This document shows, piece after piece, positions 18,865 to 29,563 of a stretch of 64,000 nt of DNA. The notes under the pieces are model-generated. The model ran no database searches. It had not been told where the DNA came from and worked only from the letters and a program-made list of their open reading frames with translations. How positions within the stretch are numbered: position 1 is the stretch's first letter; every line of letters starts with the position of its first letter. The stretch lies in assembly GCF_001886195.1 (NCBI RefSeq), contig NZ_JXLB01000008.1, positions 1 through 64,000 on the forward strand, written 5' to 3'. This stretch comes from Enterococcus ratti (GTDB lineage: Bacteria; Bacillota; Bacilli; Lactobacillales; Enterococcaceae). The position numbers were made by a program, and so were the translations under genes.

Positions 18865-20337
18865 ATGAATAAAATTTACCCAGATGATAGTTTGACGTTG
18901 CATACCGATTTATATCAGATCAATATGATGCAAACGTACTGGGAACTAGGTCGTGCAGATTTACATGCTGTTTTTGAATGCTATTTTCGTGAAATGCCAT
19001 TTAAACATGGTTATGCTGTATTTGCGGGATTAGAACATCTTGTAAAGTATTTAGAAAGTCTAACGTTTAGTGAATCCGATATTGAATATTTACGTCAAAT
19101 GGAGATTTACCCAGAAGATTTTTTAACTTATTTAAAAAAATTTAAATTTGAAGCGACTGTACGTTCGGCTTGTGAAGGAGAACTAGTTTTTTCAAATGAA
19201 CCATTGATTCAAGTAGAAGGTCCATTAGCTCATTGTCAATTGATTGAAACGGCTTTGTTAAATATAGTAAATTTTCAAACTTTAATTGCTACAAAAGCAG
19301 CACGAATTAAATCAGTGATTGGGGATGATCCGTTATTAGAGTTTGGAACGAGAAGAGCCCAAGAACTTGATGCGGCTATATGGGGGACTCGAGCTGCTTA
19401 CATTGGCGGTGCTGACGCTACAAGCAATGTTCGAGCAGGAAAAATATTTGGTATTCCTGCAAGTGGAACGCATGCTCATTCTCTTGTACAATCTTATGGA
19501 AATGATTATGATGCATTTATGGCATATGCGAAAACACATAAGGAATGTGTTTTCTTAGTAGATACTTATGATACGTTAAAATCGGGGGTGCCAAGTGCTA
19601 TTCGAGTTGCAAAAGAACTAGGAAACAAAATTGATTTCCAAGGAGTTCGTATCGATAGCGGTGACATGGCTTATATTTCTAAAAGAGTACGTGAACAATT
19701 AGATGCGGCTGGATTTACCGAAGCGAAAATTTATGCTTCCAATGATTTAGATGAAGCGACTATTTTAAATTTAAAAATGCAAAAAGCAAAAATTGATGTC
19801 TGGGGCGTAGGTACAAAACTGATTACTGCTTACGATCAGCCTGCGTTAGGTGCCGTTTTTAAATTGGTATCAATAGAAGACAAGAACGGGCAGATGATCG
19901 ATACCATCAAACTTTCCAGCAATGCGGAAAAAGTAACGACGCCCGGTAAAAAGCAAGTTTGGCGCATTACTCGTAATTTTGATGGAAAATCAGAAGGTGA
20001 TTATGTCACGCTTTGGGAAGAAGATCCAAGAGAAGAAGATGAGATTTTCATGTTCCATCCAGTTCATACATTCATCAATAAAACGGTTCGTGATTTTACC
20101 GCTCGGCCTATTTTGCAAGATATTTTTGTGCAAGGAAAACGAGTATATGAATTGCCTTCTTTAAATGAAATAAAAGAGTATACTTGTAGTAATCTTGAAT
20201 CACTTTGGGAGGAATATAAGCGCGATCTTAATCCACAAAAATATCCTGTAGACTTATCAACAGAATGCTGGAATCATAAAATGGCTATTATGGAGCGCAT
20301 GAAGAAAAATGTAAAGGATTTGCATAATGAATATTAA
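18865..20337 (+). CDS. pncB: Nicotinate phosphoribosyltransferase
   Basis: A 490-residue enzyme converting nicotinate and PRPP to nicotinate mononucleotide in NAD salvage. It begins with the family segment DSLTLHTDLYQINMMQTYWE, and carries FGTRRAQELDAAIWGTRAAY near residue 160 and ASGTHAHSLVQSYG near 200 (the active-site region with the phosphorylated His), then VFLVDTYDT and GVRIDSGDM. The long C-terminal region is normal for the Gram-positive group. Ribosome binding site AAGAGGAG; promoter TATAAT near 18820. nadE follows after 12 bases, so the pair covers the first and last steps from nicotinate to NAD. Confidence 0.95.
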   Translation: MNKIYPDDSLTLHTDLYQINMMQTYWELGRADLHAVFECYFREMPFKHGYAVFAGLEHLVKYLESLTFSESDIEYLRQMEIYPEDFLTYLKKFKFEATVRSACEGELVFSNEPLIQVEGPLAHCQLIETALLNIVNFQTLIATKAARIKSVIGDDPLLEFGTRRAQELDAAIWGTRAAYIGGADATSNVRAGKIFGIPASGTHAHSLVQSYGNDYDAFMAYAKTHKECVFLVDTYDTLKSGVPSAIRVAKELGNKIDFQGVRIDSGDMAYISKRVREQLDAAGFTEAKIYASNDLDEATILNLKMQKAKIDVWGVGTKLITAYDQPALGAVFKLVSIEDKNGQMIDTIKLSSNAEKVTTPGKKQVWRITRNFDGKSEGDYVTLWEEDPREEDEIFMFHPVHTFINKTVRDFTARPILQDIFVQGKRVYELPSLNEIKEYTCSNLESLWEEYKRDLNPQKYPVDLSTECWNHKMAIMERMKKNVKDLHNEY

Positions 20338-20349
20338 GGAGGACAGATA

Positions 20350-21174
20350 ATGAGCTTACAAGAAGAGATTATCCAAAAATTAGGAGTTAAGCCAATCATT
20401 GATCCCCAACATGAGATTCGAGTCAGTATTGATTTTATGAAAGCTTATTTAAAAAAGTATTCTTTCTTGAAAGCTTTTGTTTTAGGCATTAGTGGAGGAC
20501 AAGATTCTACGTTAGCTGGGCGTTTAGCTCAATTAGCGATGGAAGAAATGCGTCAAGAAACGAAGGGCGAGCGTTATCAATTTATCGCGGTTCGTTTGCC
20601 TTACGGAGAACAAGCAGATGAAGAAGATGCCAAAGCAGCGCTAGAGTTTATCCAACCTGATATACGTTTATGCGTAAATATTCAACCTGCTGTTGATGCA
20701 CAGACAAAAGCCTTAGAAGAAGCGGGGATAAAAATTAGCGATTTTAATAAAGGAAATATTAAAGCTCGGCAGCGAATGATTACCCAATATGCGATAGCAG
20801 GCGAACGAGCAGGTGCTGTATTAGGTACAGATCATGCGGCTGAGAATATTACAGGTTTCTTTACTAAATTTGGTGATGGCGGGGCAGATATACTTCCATT
20901 GTTTCGGTTAAATAAACGTCAAGGAAAACAATTGCTGCAAGAATTAGGTGCACCAGAGAAATTATACACTAAAATTCCTACGGCTGACTTAGAAGACGAT
21001 AAACCATTAGTTTCAGATGAAGTTGCTTTAGGTGTAACTTACGAGGAAATTGATGATTATTTAGAAGGAAAAAAAATTTCTGTAGATGCGCAACAAAAAA
21101 TTGAAGATTGGTGGCAGAAAACACAACATAAGCGCCATTTGCCAATATCTGTGTTAGATGATTTTTGGAAGTAA
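20350..21174 (+). CDS. nadE: NH3-dependent NAD synthetase
   Basis: A 274-residue NadE, the ammonia-dependent short form. It has the PP-loop [18 protein letters not shown] near residue 47, [12 protein letters not shown] near 88, [20 protein letters not shown] near 135, [20 protein letters not shown] near 161 and [14 protein letters not shown] near 213. It adenylates nicotinate adenine dinucleotide and amidates it to NAD. AAGGAGGAC precedes the ATG. It is the second gene of the pncB-nadE operon. Confidence 0.96.
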   Translation: MSLQEEIIQKLGVKPIIDPQHEIRVSIDFMKAYLKKYSFLKAFVLGISGGQDSTLAGRLAQLAMEEMRQETKGERYQFIAVRLPYGEQADEEDAKAALEFIQPDIRLCVNIQPAVDAQTKALEEAGIKISDFNKGNIKARQRMITQYAIAGERAGAVLGTDHAAENITGFFTKFGDGGADILPLFRLNKRQGKQLLQELGAPEKLYTKIPTADLEDDKPLVSDEVALGVTYEEIDDYLEGKKISVDAQQKIEDWWQKTQHKRHLPISVLDDFWK

Positions 21175-21349
21175 GGAAGCGAGTATTGAGCATTAGTGTA
21201 AGTCTAAATTTTTTAAACGGTAACTAAGAAGTTGGAAAGGATTTAGCTTCAATAAACGGATTGGAATTTATGCGAGTCATTCGTCAAATTCTTGTGTATT
21301 TTAGTTGATTTTTGAAAAAAGAGTTCTTGTTGTTTACTCGTTTTAAAAT

Positions 21350-21386
21350 GTAGGACAAAAGTAAAAATTGCTTTTGTCCTGCATAC
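21350..21386 (+). terminator. Hairpin downstream of nadE
   Basis: AGGACAAAAG and CTTTTGTCCT form a 10-bp stem around TAAAAATTG. There is no long T-run, so termination is likely rather than certain; it may also belong to the leader of the next gene. Confidence 0.5.
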
Positions 21387-21460
21387 ATGCTGTTTTTACA
21401 CTGCTAAATATAAAAGTGATAAGAAAAAACAAATGGAAATGAATTTAAAGGGGTATTCAT

Positions 21461-23338
21461 TTGAAAAGATATGTAAATTATTTTTTTAGTAAGTGTTCTT
21501 CCAAACAGAAGAATTATTTAAATTTTACGTTGTATGCTGTGAGCACGGTGTGTATCATTGTATGGAGTAATTTATATCTGCAATGGTGTCAAAATAATTT
21601 TTCATTTGATTTAGCGTTAAAGTTTGCTTTTTCGTGGCATACTGAAAAATTTTTTTTAGCTTGTTTTGTTTTGCTTGCTGTTTTTCTTTTCATTGTGTCG
21701 GTAGTCGGTTCTTTTCTTTTTGGTGTATGTTTTTACTTGATTAGTATAGGAATTCTTGGCTATGCTGATTATTTAAAGATGCATTATCGACAAGAGCCCA
21801 TTTATCCTGACGATTTAAGAATGCTCAAAGAATTTGATTTATTAAAAGACGTGGTAGGCCAATCATTGTTTTATCTGTTATTAGGATTGATCGTAATAGT
21901 TTTAGCAGGTGGAATTTGGGTTATCTATCGCAGCTTTAAAAAAAATAGAAATATTCAAGCTGTCAGACTAATTACCTTTATTACAACACTTTTAACGTTG
22001 ATTTATATTAGTCAGTTCAATCAACCTAATAATTTACTTCGCAAAGCTTATAATAAAACGGCTTTATGGATTCCTTATAGTCAAAAAATGAATTACTATA
22101 ATACCGGCTTTATTGGTGGCTTTTTATACAACTTAAAAATTGATCCAATGGAAAAGCCAAAAGGATATTCGCAAGAAAAGATCAATAAAATTACAGCTAA
22201 ATATCAGAAACTAGCAGATGTAAAAAATAAAAACGCTTTAGATGAGCAGCCAAATATTATTTATGTTATGAGTGAAAGTTTTTCTGACCCAAGACGATTA
22301 AATGGAGTGAAGGTTTCGGGTGATCCTTTAGCAGATTATTATTCAATTGCTAATCAGACGTATAGTGGAAAGATGTTATCCCAAAATTATGGTGGCGGAA
22401 CAGCTAATATTGAGTTTGAAGCACTAACGGGTTTTTCGATGGCACTATTTAATTCTCAGTTAACCACGCCATATACCATGCTCGTTCCTAAAATGGATCA
22501 GTTGCCTTCCATTGTTTCCACGTTAAATAAGCAAAATTATCAGACAACGGCTATTCATCCTTACAACACCTCTATGTATAAACGAAAAGACGTGTATGCT
22601 GTTTTAGGCTTTAATAAATTTATCAGTGAATGGACGATGACTTATACGGATACTGTTGAGGATAATCCTTATATTTCTGATGCAGCTGCGTATAAAGAAG
22701 TCATGCGTCTGTTAAAAAATAAGCAGAAGCCACAATTTATTCACCTTGTAACGATGCAAACACACATGCCTTACGAGAATAAATATACTCATTTGACTTA
22801 CTCGGTCAATCTAATGGATGAAAGTGAAAAAAGCAGTTTAGAAAATTATCTGCAAGACATTGCGTATAGTAGTCAAGCGCTAAAAACATTCACGGAAGAA
22901 TTGAAGCAGTTATCTAGAAGAACTTTAGTTGTTTTTTGGGGAGACCATCTTCCTGGTATTTATTCAGATGAAATTCAAGGAAAAAATGCGAAACAAACAT
23001 TACACGAAACGCAATTTCTGATGTTTGATAGCCAAAGGAAGTTAGCCAAAAAAAACGTCCAAGAAACGGTAACTAGTCCCTTTTATTTTACGGCTAATCT
23101 AATGGAACAAGCAGGTCAGAAAACAACCGGCTTTTATCAATTGTTGTTAGCACTTGAAAAAGAAGTGCCTGCTTTTGAAAAGGAATTATACTATCAGGAC
23201 GGACAATGGCGAAAAGAAGCCCAATTAAATAAAAAACAAGAAGAAGTATATCGAGCTTACGAAATGATTCAATACGATATTATTTCAGGAGAAAAATATA
23301 GCTTAAAGAAATCATTTTTTGAATATAAAGCTAACTAG
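21461..23338 (+). CDS. LTA synthase family sulfatase-type membrane enzyme
   Basis: A 625-residue protein: N-terminal basic tail, four to five TM helices within residues about 23-185, then an extracellular alkaline-phosphatase/sulfatase domain. The metal/catalytic residues are visible: the acidic SESFSDPRR (near 269), the catalytic Thr in GGGTANIEFEALTG (near 310), FIHLVTMQTHMPYE (near 427) and WGDHLPGIY (near 493). The family transfers glycerol phosphate or related groups to cell-envelope glycans. The sequence differs in topology and motif context from canonical LtaS, so a paralogous function is likely. Start TTG at 21461 with AAAGGGG upstream. Single gene. Confidence 0.82.
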   Translation: MKRYVNYFFSKCSSKQKNYLNFTLYAVSTVCIIVWSNLYLQWCQNNFSFDLALKFAFSWHTEKFFLACFVLLAVFLFIVSVVGSFLFGVCFYLISIGILGYADYLKMHYRQEPIYPDDLRMLKEFDLLKDVVGQSLFYLLLGLIVIVLAGGIWVIYRSFKKNRNIQAVRLITFITTLLTLIYISQFNQPNNLLRKAYNKTALWIPYSQKMNYYNTGFIGGFLYNLKIDPMEKPKGYSQEKINKITAKYQKLADVKNKNALDEQPNIIYVMSESFSDPRRLNGVKVSGDPLADYYSIANQTYSGKMLSQNYGGGTANIEFEALTGFSMALFNSQLTTPYTMLVPKMDQLPSIVSTLNKQNYQTTAIHPYNTSMYKRKDVYAVLGFNKFISEWTMTYTDTVEDNPYISDAAAYKEVMRLLKNKQKPQFIHLVTMQTHMPYENKYTHLTYSVNLMDESEKSSLENYLQDIAYSSQALKTFTEELKQLSRRTLVVFWGDHLPGIYSDEIQGKNAKQTLHETQFLMFDSQRKLAKKNVQETVTSPFYFTANLMEQAGQKTTGFYQLLLALEKEVPAFEKELYYQDGQWRKEAQLNKKQEEVYRAYEMIQYDIISGEKYSLKKSFFEYKAN

Positions 23339-23423
23339 TTTAAAAATTATGAAAGTCTATTTATTTTTCTTGAAAAGAAAGTAAAATAAAAATAGAAATA
23401 TAGTGAGAAAGTAGGAAATAAAA

Positions 23424-23861
23424 ATGGTACCTAACGTAGGCTATTATGTGCAATCAGTTGATCGAATGGTGAAAGAAACAGAAAAAATTGGCGAGAAGAT
23501 GCACCCAAAATATCAAGTAATCAGAGAGGCTATTGATCAAAAGAAGACGGCTGAAATCACTGCCGAAGAATTAGCGGAAATTATCTGTTTATTTGAAGAA
23601 GGGACAAAAAAATATCATACGATAATGAAAAAAATTAGTCGACTTCGTCCGCCAGCAAAAGTGATGGGAATTCATAAAACTTTTGAAAAAGCGTATCTTT
23701 CATATATTGACGGCTGTGAGGAGATGATTCAAAGTCTTCAGTCAACGGCAGGTATAGATAGTGCTTTATTTGATGCTTCTGAAGAAAAACAAGATAGAGC
23801 GACTGACAATATTTCTGCATCTATCCAAAAAATGACGAAAGTATTGTTAAAAAATAAATAA
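23424..23861 (+). CDS. Hypothetical protein, helical
   Basis: A 145-residue soluble, mostly alpha-helical protein with charged heptad-like stretches (EEGTKKYHTIMKKISRLRPP near residue 56, then KTFEKAYLSYIDGCEEMIQ). No signal peptide, TM segment or catalytic motif is visible, and I do not recognise the family. AAGTAGGAAATAAAA precedes the ATG at 23424. It stands alone, 85 bases after the LTA-type gene, and is followed by its own terminator at 23977. Confidence 0.6.
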   Translation: MVPNVGYYVQSVDRMVKETEKIGEKMHPKYQVIREAIDQKKTAEITAEELAEIICLFEEGTKKYHTIMKKISRLRPPAKVMGIHKTFEKAYLSYIDGCEEMIQSLQSTAGIDSALFDASEEKQDRATDNISASIQKMTKVLLKNK

Positions 23862-24276
23862 AATAAGGAAGTAGAAAGTTACCTGATTGCAGGAGGTTTT
23901 TAATCACTGTTTATGCTAAATTGTCTTTGTGAGGAGACGGTAAGAATCATCTGTTTTAATTACATTTATAACGTTGCCGTCAAGTTTTTCTGACTTGGCG
24001 GTTTTTATTTTTGTAAAGAATAGGCTTGCTTGAATGATCAATCACCATCACTAAAAAATATCTTCCGCAGTTTAAACAGGTCGGTATGGTTTAAAAAATC
24101 AATAGAATAAATGCAGGAATCTATTTAGTATTTGGTCAAGTATTTATTAGTTAGCACTGCATGACAAGGCGAGAGAGTTGCTTTGTTAAAAGAATGATAC
24201 TTTCTCGCCTTATTTTTTGTTTTTAGTTAAGTAGGGTAATTATTTGTTATTTTGAATAGAATAAATGACTGAGTCT
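23862..24276. other. Intergenic stretch with two terminators
   Basis: No gene. Terminator 1 at 23977-24006: CCGTCAAGT / ACTTGGCGG stem with TTTTT. Terminator 2 at 24166-24218: AAGGCGAGAGAGT / ACTTTCTCGCCTT (one mismatch) with ATTTTTT. The second also lies just beyond the minus-strand genes ending at 24277. Confidence 0.65.
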
Positions 24277-24438
24277 TTAGTTTTCAACGTTTCTTACGTA
24301 GTCATCAAAATATTTTATCAGATCTTGTTTTAATTTTTGATACTCTTCTTCACTGTATTCTTTATTTTCAAGTTTTCCTTGAAAAAAGGGAATGTTTAAA
24401 TCTGCTCTCAAACGATCTAAGACTTCTTCTTTTTTCAT
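24277..24438 (-). CDS. Small hypothetical protein (53 aa)
   Basis: A 53-residue acidic soluble peptide from the ATG at 24438 (MKKEEVLDRLRADLNIPFFQ), with AAAGGAGGAAC directly upstream, a strong ribosome binding site. No TM segment or motif is seen; three short helices are likely. It follows the lactonase gene by 14 bases on the same strand, so they form an operon. Function unknown. Confidence 0.6.
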   Translation of the reverse strand: MKKEEVLDRLRADLNIPFFQGKLENKEYSEEEYQKLKQDLIKYFDDYVRNVEN

Positions 24439-24452
24439 GTTGTTCCTCCTTT

Positions 24453-25475
24453 TTAATTGAAATAAACACAGACGCATTCTGGTGCATAAATGTCTTTTTG
24501 CCGTAATTCCAGTAAACCGGTATCTTCATGGCGGTAGTAGAGGGAAAGATTATCAGTATTTTGATTGGCACAGACAACATAATGATTGTCAGAATTTAAA
24601 GCGAAATCTCTCGGAAAATCACCTTGTGTGGCAATGAGCTGGATTCGATTCAATGTATACTCCTTTTGACAGACGGCAAATGCAGCAATGGAATTATGGC
24701 CACGATTGGAAGCGTAGACGAAACGACCGTCTTTTGATATACGGATAGCAGCACCGCCGTTTTCGCCTTGAAAGGTGTCAGGTAACGTACTAATTTTTTG
24801 ACATTCCTTAAATGTGCCTGTTTCTTTATTATACAAAAGTACGCGTAATGTACTATCTAACTCCCCAAATAAATAAGCGACTGTTTTATTTATAGGATGA
24901 AAAACGAGATGACGAGGACCGGCACCCGGTTCTACCGCAAATTTGGAGACAAGCGATAACTTACCTTCGTCAGAAACATCATACGTATAGACAAGATCTG
25001 TACCTAAATCACAAACCACTAAACGATTATCAGGAGTTAAATCTGTGTAATGAACATGCGAATGGTCTTGATTTTTGTGTGGCCCCGTCCTTTCCTGATG
25101 AAAAACAGCGTCAGCAGCTTCTAAACCGCCATCTTCTAATATTCGATAAACATTAATCTCTCCTTTATGATAATTGGCTCCATAAACGAGCTGGCGTGCT
25201 TCATCAACTGCAACGTAGCATAAAGGAGCGCCAGCTTCTGTTACCGCATTCAAAAAATGAAAGTTTTTGTCATAAGCACCAATACCTCCTAAGCCATCAA
25301 TACTCGTTACGTTATAAAGATTTTTGGCTTTACTTTTAGCTAGATATGTTGGACTGTTTTCTTTTGCAACTAATTTTAATCCTGAAATTTCTTCTTTTTC
25401 AGTATCTAGTTCAATGGTATAGATACCTTCACTTACGCGTCTAGTGTATGTTCCTAAAATGAGTTGTTCTTTCAT
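24453..25475 (-). CDS. Lactonase family protein, 6-phosphogluconolactonase-like (beta-propeller)
   Basis: A 340-residue cytoplasmic seven-bladed beta-propeller of the YkgB/Pgl lactonase family. Family features are the start LILGTYTRRVSEGIY, SHVHYTDLTPDNRLVVCDLG near residue 137, EPGAGPRHLVFHP near 185, RISKDGRFVYASNRGHNSIA near 237 and FPRDFALNSDNHYVVCANQN near 280. The reaction is probably hydrolysis of 6-phosphogluconolactone or a related lactone, but the family also includes other activities. I chose the ATG at 25475 because GGAGGGATAAA precedes it. It is first in a two-gene minus-strand operon. Confidence 0.82.
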   Translation of the reverse strand: MKEQLILGTYTRRVSEGIYTIELDTEKEEISGLKLVAKENSPTYLAKSKAKNLYNVTSIDGLGGIGAYDKNFHFLNAVTEAGAPLCYVAVDEARQLVYGANYHKGEINVYRILEDGGLEAADAVFHQERTGPHKNQDHSHVHYTDLTPDNRLVVCDLGTDLVYTYDVSDEGKLSLVSKFAVEPGAGPRHLVFHPINKTVAYLFGELDSTLRVLLYNKETGTFKECQKISTLPDTFQGENGGAAIRISKDGRFVYASNRGHNSIAAFAVCQKEYTLNRIQLIATQGDFPRDFALNSDNHYVVCANQNTDNLSLYYRHEDTGLLELRQKDIYAPECVCVYFN

Positions 25476-25611
25476 TTTATCCCTCCTAAAATGTATAAAT
25501 CGTTTCTTTTTTATTTTAGCACATATTGATTCATGACAGTGAAACAAAGAGAATATGTTATACTTATTATAGGTTTAAAGAAAGATTTCTATAGCAAAGG
25601 AGCGAATAAAA

Positions 25612-25965
25612 ATGATTCATGCAACCATAAAAGAAATAGGAAAAGAAGCTGTGAGTGAAAAAGAACCCATTTTGATTTTATTTGATCAAACAGCAACTTC
25701 TATTTTACGTAATTATTCAGTGATCCAAGAAATTACCTCAAACGAACGATTTTCTCTAAAAAAAGGTGGCATTCTCTCTTTTGATCAACAAGAATATACG
25801 ATTGAACATGTCGGAACGATGGCCAATGAAAATTTAAATACAGTTGGGCATGTCACATTGATTTTTGATCGTTATTCTAAAGAAAACAGTATTGCTAATG
25901 GCATTTATTTAACCCCCTATCATTTGCCTAAGATTAAGATCGGTACACAAATTGAATATAGGTAG
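25612..25965 (+). CDS. PTS glucitol/sorbitol-type EIIA
   Basis: A 117-residue protein of the glucitol/sorbitol-specific EIIA family (about 120 residues). The beginning MIHATIKEIGKEA, the segment LILFDQTATSILRNYSVI, the conserved His in IEHVGTMANENL and the block TVGHVTLIFD fit the family. It receives phosphate from HPr for glucitol import. No EIIB, EIIC or dehydrogenase gene is near; the partner downstream is an AI-2E-family permease, a linkage that is conserved in enterococci as far as I recall. This copy may act as a regulatory orphan. AAAGGAGCG precedes the ATG. Confidence 0.78.
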   Translation: MIHATIKEIGKEAVSEKEPILILFDQTATSILRNYSVIQEITSNERFSLKKGGILSFDQQEYTIEHVGTMANENLNTVGHVTLIFDRYSKENSIANGIYLTPYHLPKIKIGTQIEYR

Positions 25966-25974
25966 GTGAAGGTT

Positions 25975-27129
25975 ATGGAAGGAAAGAGTAAGCGATCAAA
26001 ATCAATTTCTTGGTTTTGGCGATGGTTTTTAAATAATCAAGTAGTTACTGCTTTGCTAGTTGTACTCTTAATTTTATTGATCGTCTTTTTATTTACAAAA
26101 GTCTCTTATTTATTTGCACCAATCTGGCAATTTTTAGCGATTGTCGGGTTGCCGATCATTTTAGCGGGAATTTTATATTACCTGATGAATCCAGTTGTTG
26201 ATTATCTGGAAAAGCGTCAAATTCCAAGATTATACAGTATCATAGGTTTGTTTATCTTAGTAATCGCTTTAATTGTTTGGGGATCTGTAGTCATTATTCC
26301 AAAAATCCAAGAACAGACAATTAGTTTTATCAATAACTTTCCTAAGTACATTGATACCATTGATACGAAATTGACAGAAATATTAAGAGATCCATTATTC
26401 AATCAATTTAGAGAACAGTTAGAATCAGCTGGCGGTAAATTTATGAGTTCTACCGGAGAAATGTTACAAGATATTTCAAAAAGCACCGTTCAAAGTTTAG
26501 GAAGTTTTGTAGGAGCTGTTGCTACAATCATCGTAGCCTTACTTACCATGCCTTTTATTCTTTTTTATTTATTGAAGGATGGGAAACAATTGGCTCCTTA
26601 CTTTGTTAGTTTTTTGCCGACTCGCATGCGTAAGCCAACCTTAAAAGTATTAAGTGAAATGAACGATCAAGTTTCTTCTTATATTCGTGGTCAGTTAACG
26701 GTTGCTTTTGCTGTAGCAATCATGTTTATCATTGGCTTTACCGTTATTGGCTTGGATTATGCAGTTACTTTAGGAATTATTGCTGGTTTTTTAAATTTGA
26801 TTCCATACTTAGGCTCATTTTTAGCGATGATACCAGCAGTGTTTTTAGGAATTGTCGCTGGTCCTGTCATGTTAATCAAAGTGTTGATTGTATTTGCTTT
26901 AGAACAAACAATTGAAGGTCGTTTAATTTCACCGTTAGTTTTAGGCAATCAACTAGCCATTCACCCAGTAACGATTCTTTTGGTCTTGCTAACTTCTGGG
27001 AAATTGTTTGGGATTGTGGGAGTTATTTTAGGCATTCCCGTCTATGCAGCAGCAAAAGTAGTGATTTCCCACATTTTTGAATGGTATACGACCATTTCAA
27101 CTTTATATGAGGAAAAAAGCAAAAAGTAA
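25975..27129 (+). CDS. AI-2E family transporter (PerM/YdbI type)
   Basis: A 384-residue integral membrane protein of the AI-2E transporter family with about eight TM helices: two close to the N-terminus (residues about 20-75), one near 90-112, then a soluble stretch and further helices from about 200 (LLTMPFILFYLLKDGKQL, LDYAVTLGIIAGFLNLIPYLG, FLAMIPAVFLGI, EQTIEGRLISPLVLG). Members include AI-2 exporters and Na+/Li+-H+ antiporters, so the solute is not fixed. The ATG at 25975 is preferred, overlapping region AGGTGAAGG; GTG at 25966 is possible. It follows the EIIA gene almost directly, so it is co-transcribed. Confidence 0.85.
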   Translation: MEGKSKRSKSISWFWRWFLNNQVVTALLVVLLILLIVFLFTKVSYLFAPIWQFLAIVGLPIILAGILYYLMNPVVDYLEKRQIPRLYSIIGLFILVIALIVWGSVVIIPKIQEQTISFINNFPKYIDTIDTKLTEILRDPLFNQFREQLESAGGKFMSSTGEMLQDISKSTVQSLGSFVGAVATIIVALLTMPFILFYLLKDGKQLAPYFVSFLPTRMRKPTLKVLSEMNDQVSSYIRGQLTVAFAVAIMFIIGFTVIGLDYAVTLGIIAGFLNLIPYLGSFLAMIPAVFLGIVAGPVMLIKVLIVFALEQTIEGRLISPLVLGNQLAIHPVTILLVLLTSGKLFGIVGVILGIPVYAAAKVVISHIFEWYTTISTLYEEKSKK

Positions 27130-27498
27130 GTGTAAAAATATAAAAGATTAGGGAGAGAAAGTAATGTATTAGCTTTTTCTCTCTAATTTTTTAGAAAATA
27201 GATAAAAAAGAAAAGTAGCTTAAATTAAATTTGCTGTTTGATTGTTATTTCAGCTAGGGCACAAAGAATACTATTCGAGGATCTCACTAACCGTTGAGAT
27301 AGCGAGGATACAAAACGTTTGCTTTTGAAGAGGCGTCCAAGAAACATTTTTAGACAGAAAATATTTTAGCGCTTAAGGTTTACTTTTATCATTGATTATT
27401 CACTAAAATTTTACTGAACTATTTGCCAAAATAACGACATTGATGGTATATTATACTACAATGAAATCGGATTCCTATCGCGACTAGGAGGATAAAAA
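27130..27498. other. Intergenic stretch: terminator, then promoter area of the YitT gene
   Basis: A terminator stem at 27148-27186 (TTAGGGAGAGAAAG / CTTTTTCTCTCTAA, two G-T pairs) followed by TTTTTT ends the preceding operon. The next 200 bases hold no gene. TTCACTAAAATT at 27399-27410 recurs upstream of the sugar ABC operon (29483-29494), and TATTATACTAC near 27450 is a likely -10 area. The ATG at 27499 follows TAGGAGG. Confidence 0.55.
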
Positions 27499-28116
27499 AT
27501 GAAAAAATCAGTAATAACCAATAAGACGGCTCTAATAGAATTAAAGGCCATCCTAAAAATTATCATCGGAAATGTCTTATTAGGATTAGCTTATGCCAAA
27601 TGGATGAAACCCAATAACATTATTAATGGCGGAGTGACGAGTATTGCCATGATTTTGGAAAGGATAACTGGGGTGTCGATTGTTTATTTGACATCAGGCG
27701 TGACGATTCTTTTATTAGTTTTTTGCTGGTTGTTTTTAGGGAAGGCTAATTTTTTCAAATCAATTGTCAGTAGTATTTGTTATAACACTTTTTTTACTTT
27801 TTTTTATTTGTCGAATATCAATGTTCAAGTAAATGTCGGTGTCGATTTTTTATTTGCTAGTTTTTTTATAGCAATTGGCTATTACTGTTGTATTTCAGCA
27901 AATGCTTCTACTGTAGGAATGGATGTAATTGCTTTAGCGATTCACAAAAAACACCCAAAGTTTAGTATTGCTCGTGGAATCCGTTCGATTAATTTTTTTG
28001 TTTTGGCTTTAGGTTTGATGACATATGGGTTAAAATCAGTAGTGATTGGTTTTTTATTTAGTTTAGTAAATTCTTATATTTTAGGTTTTCTGTTAAAGCA
28101 AACCAAATTAAAATAG
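27499..28116 (+). CDS. YitT family membrane protein
   Basis: A 205-residue integral membrane protein of the YitT group (N-terminal YitT_membrane region), with five to six TM segments. Recognisable parts are GNVLLGLAYAKWMKPNNIINGG near residue 30, GVTSIAMILERITG near 48, and ANASTVGMDVIALAIHKKHP near 135. Longer members have a C-terminal DUF2179 domain, absent here. The transported substrate is unknown. It lies just upstream of the LacI regulator with only about 30 bases between, so it may belong to the glycan cluster regulon; the shared 12-base motif upstream supports this weakly. Confidence 0.78.
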   Translation: MKKSVITNKTALIELKAILKIIIGNVLLGLAYAKWMKPNNIINGGVTSIAMILERITGVSIVYLTSGVTILLLVFCWLFLGKANFFKSIVSSICYNTFFTFFYLSNINVQVNVGVDFLFASFFIAIGYYCCISANASTVGMDVIALAIHKKHPKFSIARGIRSINFFVLALGLMTYGLKSVVIGFLFSLVNSYILGFLLKQTKLK

Positions 28117-29169
<1,053 letters not shown>

Positions 29170-29563
29170 GTGGGAATTCCTTAACGGTCGATAAATCTCT
29201 TTTAACAATGAAAAAAATAAACCTGAACCTTACTTAGCAGACAATTCTAAAATTTATCTTTTAAATTTTTAGAAGTGCCTGCTTATTTTTTTTATAAACT
29301 CTTCCGATTTTTTTATTTGATTAAGATAGAAAACAGCGATTTGGAAGAAAAAATAATTTCTCATATTGCAAAGAAAGACTAATGAAGGTGAATATTCGCT
29401 ATCTTTTATATTTAAAACGTAATATGGAAAGTAAAATAGAGTAATTTTTATAGTTATATTTTTAGTAAATAAAATAAAAATATTCACTAAAATTATTGAC
29501 ATTTTGTTCACTAAGGTGTATTCTATGTTTTGAAAAAAGCGTTTACAAAAAGGAGGAAATTAA
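29170..29563. other. Intergenic region between the LacI gene and the ABC operon
   Basis: No gene is visible. A weak hairpin (TTCTAAAATTTA / TAAATTTTTAGAA) at about 29246-29274 may end the regulator transcript. The last 90 bases contain the operon promoter and repeated TTCACTAA motifs, listed separately. Confidence 0.5.
29483..29550 (+). promoter_or_regulatory. Promoter and putative operators of the glycan ABC operon
   Basis: -35 TTGACA at 29496-29501, 17-base spacer, -10 TATTCT at 29519-29524. TTCACTAA occurs at 29483-29490 and again at 29507-29514, flanking and overlapping the -35/-10 spacer, as expected for a repressor site. AGCGTTTACAA just downstream (about 29539-29549) matches the right half of a LacI-family/CcpA (cre) operator. 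Binding partners are inferred. Confidence 0.55.
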
